From contig NZ_JAHHDX010000101.1 of assembly GCF_018619335.1 (NCBI RefSeq), forward strand, positions 1 to 45,110: a stretch of DNA of 45,110 nucleotides, written 5' to 3'. Under the pieces are notes generated by a model. That model saw nothing but the letters and a program-made list of their open reading frames with translations. It made no database searches and was not told the DNA's origin. The DNA is from Alteromonas sp. ALT199 (GTDB lineage: Bacteria; Pseudomonadota; Gammaproteobacteria; Enterobacterales; Alteromonadaceae). Made by a program: the position numbers and the translations under genes. Position 1 is the stretch's first letter, and every line of letters begins with the position of its first letter. Of the stretch, positions 43,917 to 45,110 are shown one piece after another.

Positions 43917-44562
43917 TTTAGCTATTAATAACGATATTGCAGTAATTACCTTTGACGACGGAAAAGTTAACGCCGTAGGCTTTGAGCTTATAGAGCAGTT
44001 CAACAACGCCCTAGATGAAGCAGAGCAAAATGCAAAAGCAGTAGTCTTTCACGGAGGTGAAGGCAAGTTTTGTGGTGGGTTCGATCTATCGGTAATGAAA
44101 GCCGACGACAAAGCCAAACAACACGAGCTGGTGTCAAAAGGCGCTAAACTAATCGTACGCCTTTATAGCTTTCCCTTACCAGTGATTGTTGCAGCAGAAG
44201 GCCACAGTATTGCCTTGGGCGCGATTATGCTTATGGCCGCTGATTTGCGTATTGGTAAAGATGCGGATACTAAATATGGTCTTAATGAAACCGCAATTGG
44301 TATGGTACTACCGCCTTTCGGTATGGAACTAGCCAAAGCCAGACTTGCTAATACAAGCCAAACTGAAGCCTTGCTCTTTTCCCGTATTTACCAAGGTGGC
44401 GAAGCGGTAAAAGCCGGTTTTTTAGATGCGGCAGTGCCTCAAGAGCAAGTATTAGCCACGGCTATGAGCTATGCTGAAAAATTGAAGATGTTGCCTAGGC
44501 AGTCTTTCGCTGAATCAAAACTTCAGCTACGCAAAGAGACATTAAAGAAAATGAACGCTTAG
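43906..44562 (+). CDS. Enoyl-CoA hydratase/isomerase (crotonase) family protein
   Basis: A 218-residue crotonase, shorter than the usual 250-260. The oxyanion-hole segments are GKFCGGFDLSVM (about residues 53-64) and AAEGHSIALGAIMLMAADLR (about 97-116). The acid region is replaced by NETAIGMVLPPFGMELAKAR; the usual hydratase glutamate (E in xxExxLG) appears as NETAIG, so one candidate Glu is kept. The substrate and reaction (hydratase, isomerase or other acyl-CoA chemistry) are not determinable. It overlaps the end of a decayed gene. A GC-rich hairpin follows. Confidence 0.88.
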   Translation: MAFNLAINNDIAVITFDDGKVNAVGFELIEQFNNALDEAEQNAKAVVFHGGEGKFCGGFDLSVMKADDKAKQHELVSKGAKLIVRLYSFPLPVIVAAEGHSIALGAIMLMAADLRIGKDADTKYGLNETAIGMVLPPFGMELAKARLANTSQTEALLFSRIYQGGEAVKAGFLDAAVPQEQVLATAMSYAEKLKMLPRQSFAESKLQLRKETLKKMNA

Positions 44563-44604
44563 GTCTTCAAACCAAGTATAAAAAACACGATAACATTTTC
44601 AAAA

Positions 44605-44641
44605 GGCCCCCCCAATAGTTGAACAATCCAATTACTGGGGG
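44605..44641. terminator. GC-rich hairpin between convergent genes
   Basis: A run of seven Cs (44606-44612) followed by AATAG pairs with TTACT and a run of six Gs (44636-44641), with a mismatch. The minus strand continues CCTTTTGAAAATG. Probable terminator for the Mpo1-like gene and possibly the crotonase gene. Confidence 0.5.
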
Positions 44642-44655
44642 TTGCACAGAAGCGC

Positions 44656-45110
44656 TTACCTTACTGGGCCAGAGCGACGCTCAATCTCTTGTTTAAGTCC
44701 ATCTCTAAGACCTAACTCGAAGCTTAGTTCAGCAAGTACAAACAATGGCCCTATGGCCAACCCCATAATATCGTCCACAAACGCAGGCTTTTTACCCTCG
44801 AAGTGATGCCCTATAAATTGTAGCACCCACCCACCAATGAAAATGCCTAGCGAAACAGCAAGCCATGTGCCTACTCCAAACTGTGCAATGGGTTGAGCAA
44901 AATATACCATGACACCGGTGATGACAGTCATCACTACGCCAAGCTTCAGATCTAATTTAATATAAAACGCGTTACCAACAATCCAGACAAACAATGCAGG
45001 GCTAATTATCATAGCCCCAAAAACTGGTGCGTTGACAAGATACCCTGGCTTGCTCAGCAAACAGAATACCGAGAAAACGATAAGCGGAATTCCGATATAA
45101 TGGGTATATA
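44656..45110 (-). CDS. Mpo1/YGL010w-like membrane protein (DUF962), 5' end outside window
   Basis: The frame stays open to the window edge. The last 16 codons beyond the TTG at 45060 read THYIGIPLIVFSVFC, the expected DUF962 N-terminal block, so the gene starts outside the window. Visible are about four hydrophobic helices and the motif FIGHHFEGKKPAFVDD, whose histidines match the conserved His block of the family. Yeast Mpo1 is a non-haem iron dioxygenase acting on 2-hydroxy fatty acids; whether bacterial members do the same is not established. The final 20 residues are charged (GLKQEIERRS). Confidence 0.85.
   Translation of the reverse strand, partial: YTHYIGIPLIVFSVFCLLSKPGYLVNAPVFGAMIISPALFVWIVGNAFYIKLDLKLGVVMTVITGVMVYFAQPIAQFGVGTWLAVSLGIFIGGWVLQFIGHHFEGKKPAFVDDIMGLAIGPLFVLAELSFELGLRDGLKQEIERRSGPVR

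Noticed and set aside
1..45110. tRNA, rRNA, CRISPR, insertion sequences or prophage
   Set aside because: None seen on reading the window: no clover-leaf signatures, spaced repeats, transposase or phage structural genes were recognised.

Overview
The window looks like a chromosomal segment of a marine gammaproteobacterium of the Alteromonadaceae, most likely Alteromonas or a close relative. This is inferred from moderately AT-rich DNA, a complete exosortase-A (XrtA) exopolysaccharide locus, glnE, fadE, lpxL, a TcpQ-like protein, a TonB-dependent receptor and several small families common in that group. No rRNA, tRNA, CRISPR array, insertion sequence or prophage was found.

Left third (about 0.1-16 kb): an envelope polysaccharide locus with two divergent arms. 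The leftward arm runs from the initiating sugar-phosphate transferase (9822) through a polysaccharide deacetylase, an XrtA-EpsI fusion, a Wzy/ligase-type membrane protein with a large soluble insert, a Wzx-type flippase, a secreted AGE-like barrel protein and a glycosyltransferase. Genes are spaced 0-40 nt apart. The rightward arm encodes the outer-membrane export lipoprotein, the Wzz-type chain-length protein, a BY-type tyrosine autokinase and an outer-membrane beta-barrel protein. A convergent XrtA-associated AAA ATPase follows. Together they form a Wzx/Wzy-type assembly and export line, but no PEP-CTERM substrate protein is encoded here.

Middle (16-31 kb): housekeeping and envelope genes (GIY-YIG protein, DUF350 membrane protein with a coupled 44-codon ORF, glnE, TcpQ-like protein, lpxL, a small DUF3081-like protein, an OmpA-like barrel, fadE, a periplasmic binding-like protein and a TonB-dependent receptor). 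A decayed hldE copy lies at 16.1-16.5 kb. The receptor promoter carries a perfect LacI-type operator palindrome, and a LacI-family repressor gene lies 4 kb away.

Right third (31-45 kb): a GGDEF-EAL protein broken by a one-base deletion, tdk, the LacI regulator, upp, a pectin-acetylesterase-like secreted hydrolase, an XRE regulator, a WbuC-like cupin, a YlqF/RbgA GTPase, a SpoU methyltransferase, a secreted unknown, a crotonase and an Mpo1-like protein cut by the window edge. Several gaps hold decayed genes whose frames can still be pieced together.

The most striking signal is at 37.8-38.2 kb. The XRE regulator is preceded by a complete transcription-attenuation leader: a 14-codon Tyr/Phe/Asn-rich leader peptide, a pause hairpin, an antiterminator and a terminator. 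Attenuators of this kind are known for amino-acid biosynthesis and tRNA-synthetase operons; one controlling a lone XRE regulator would be unusual.
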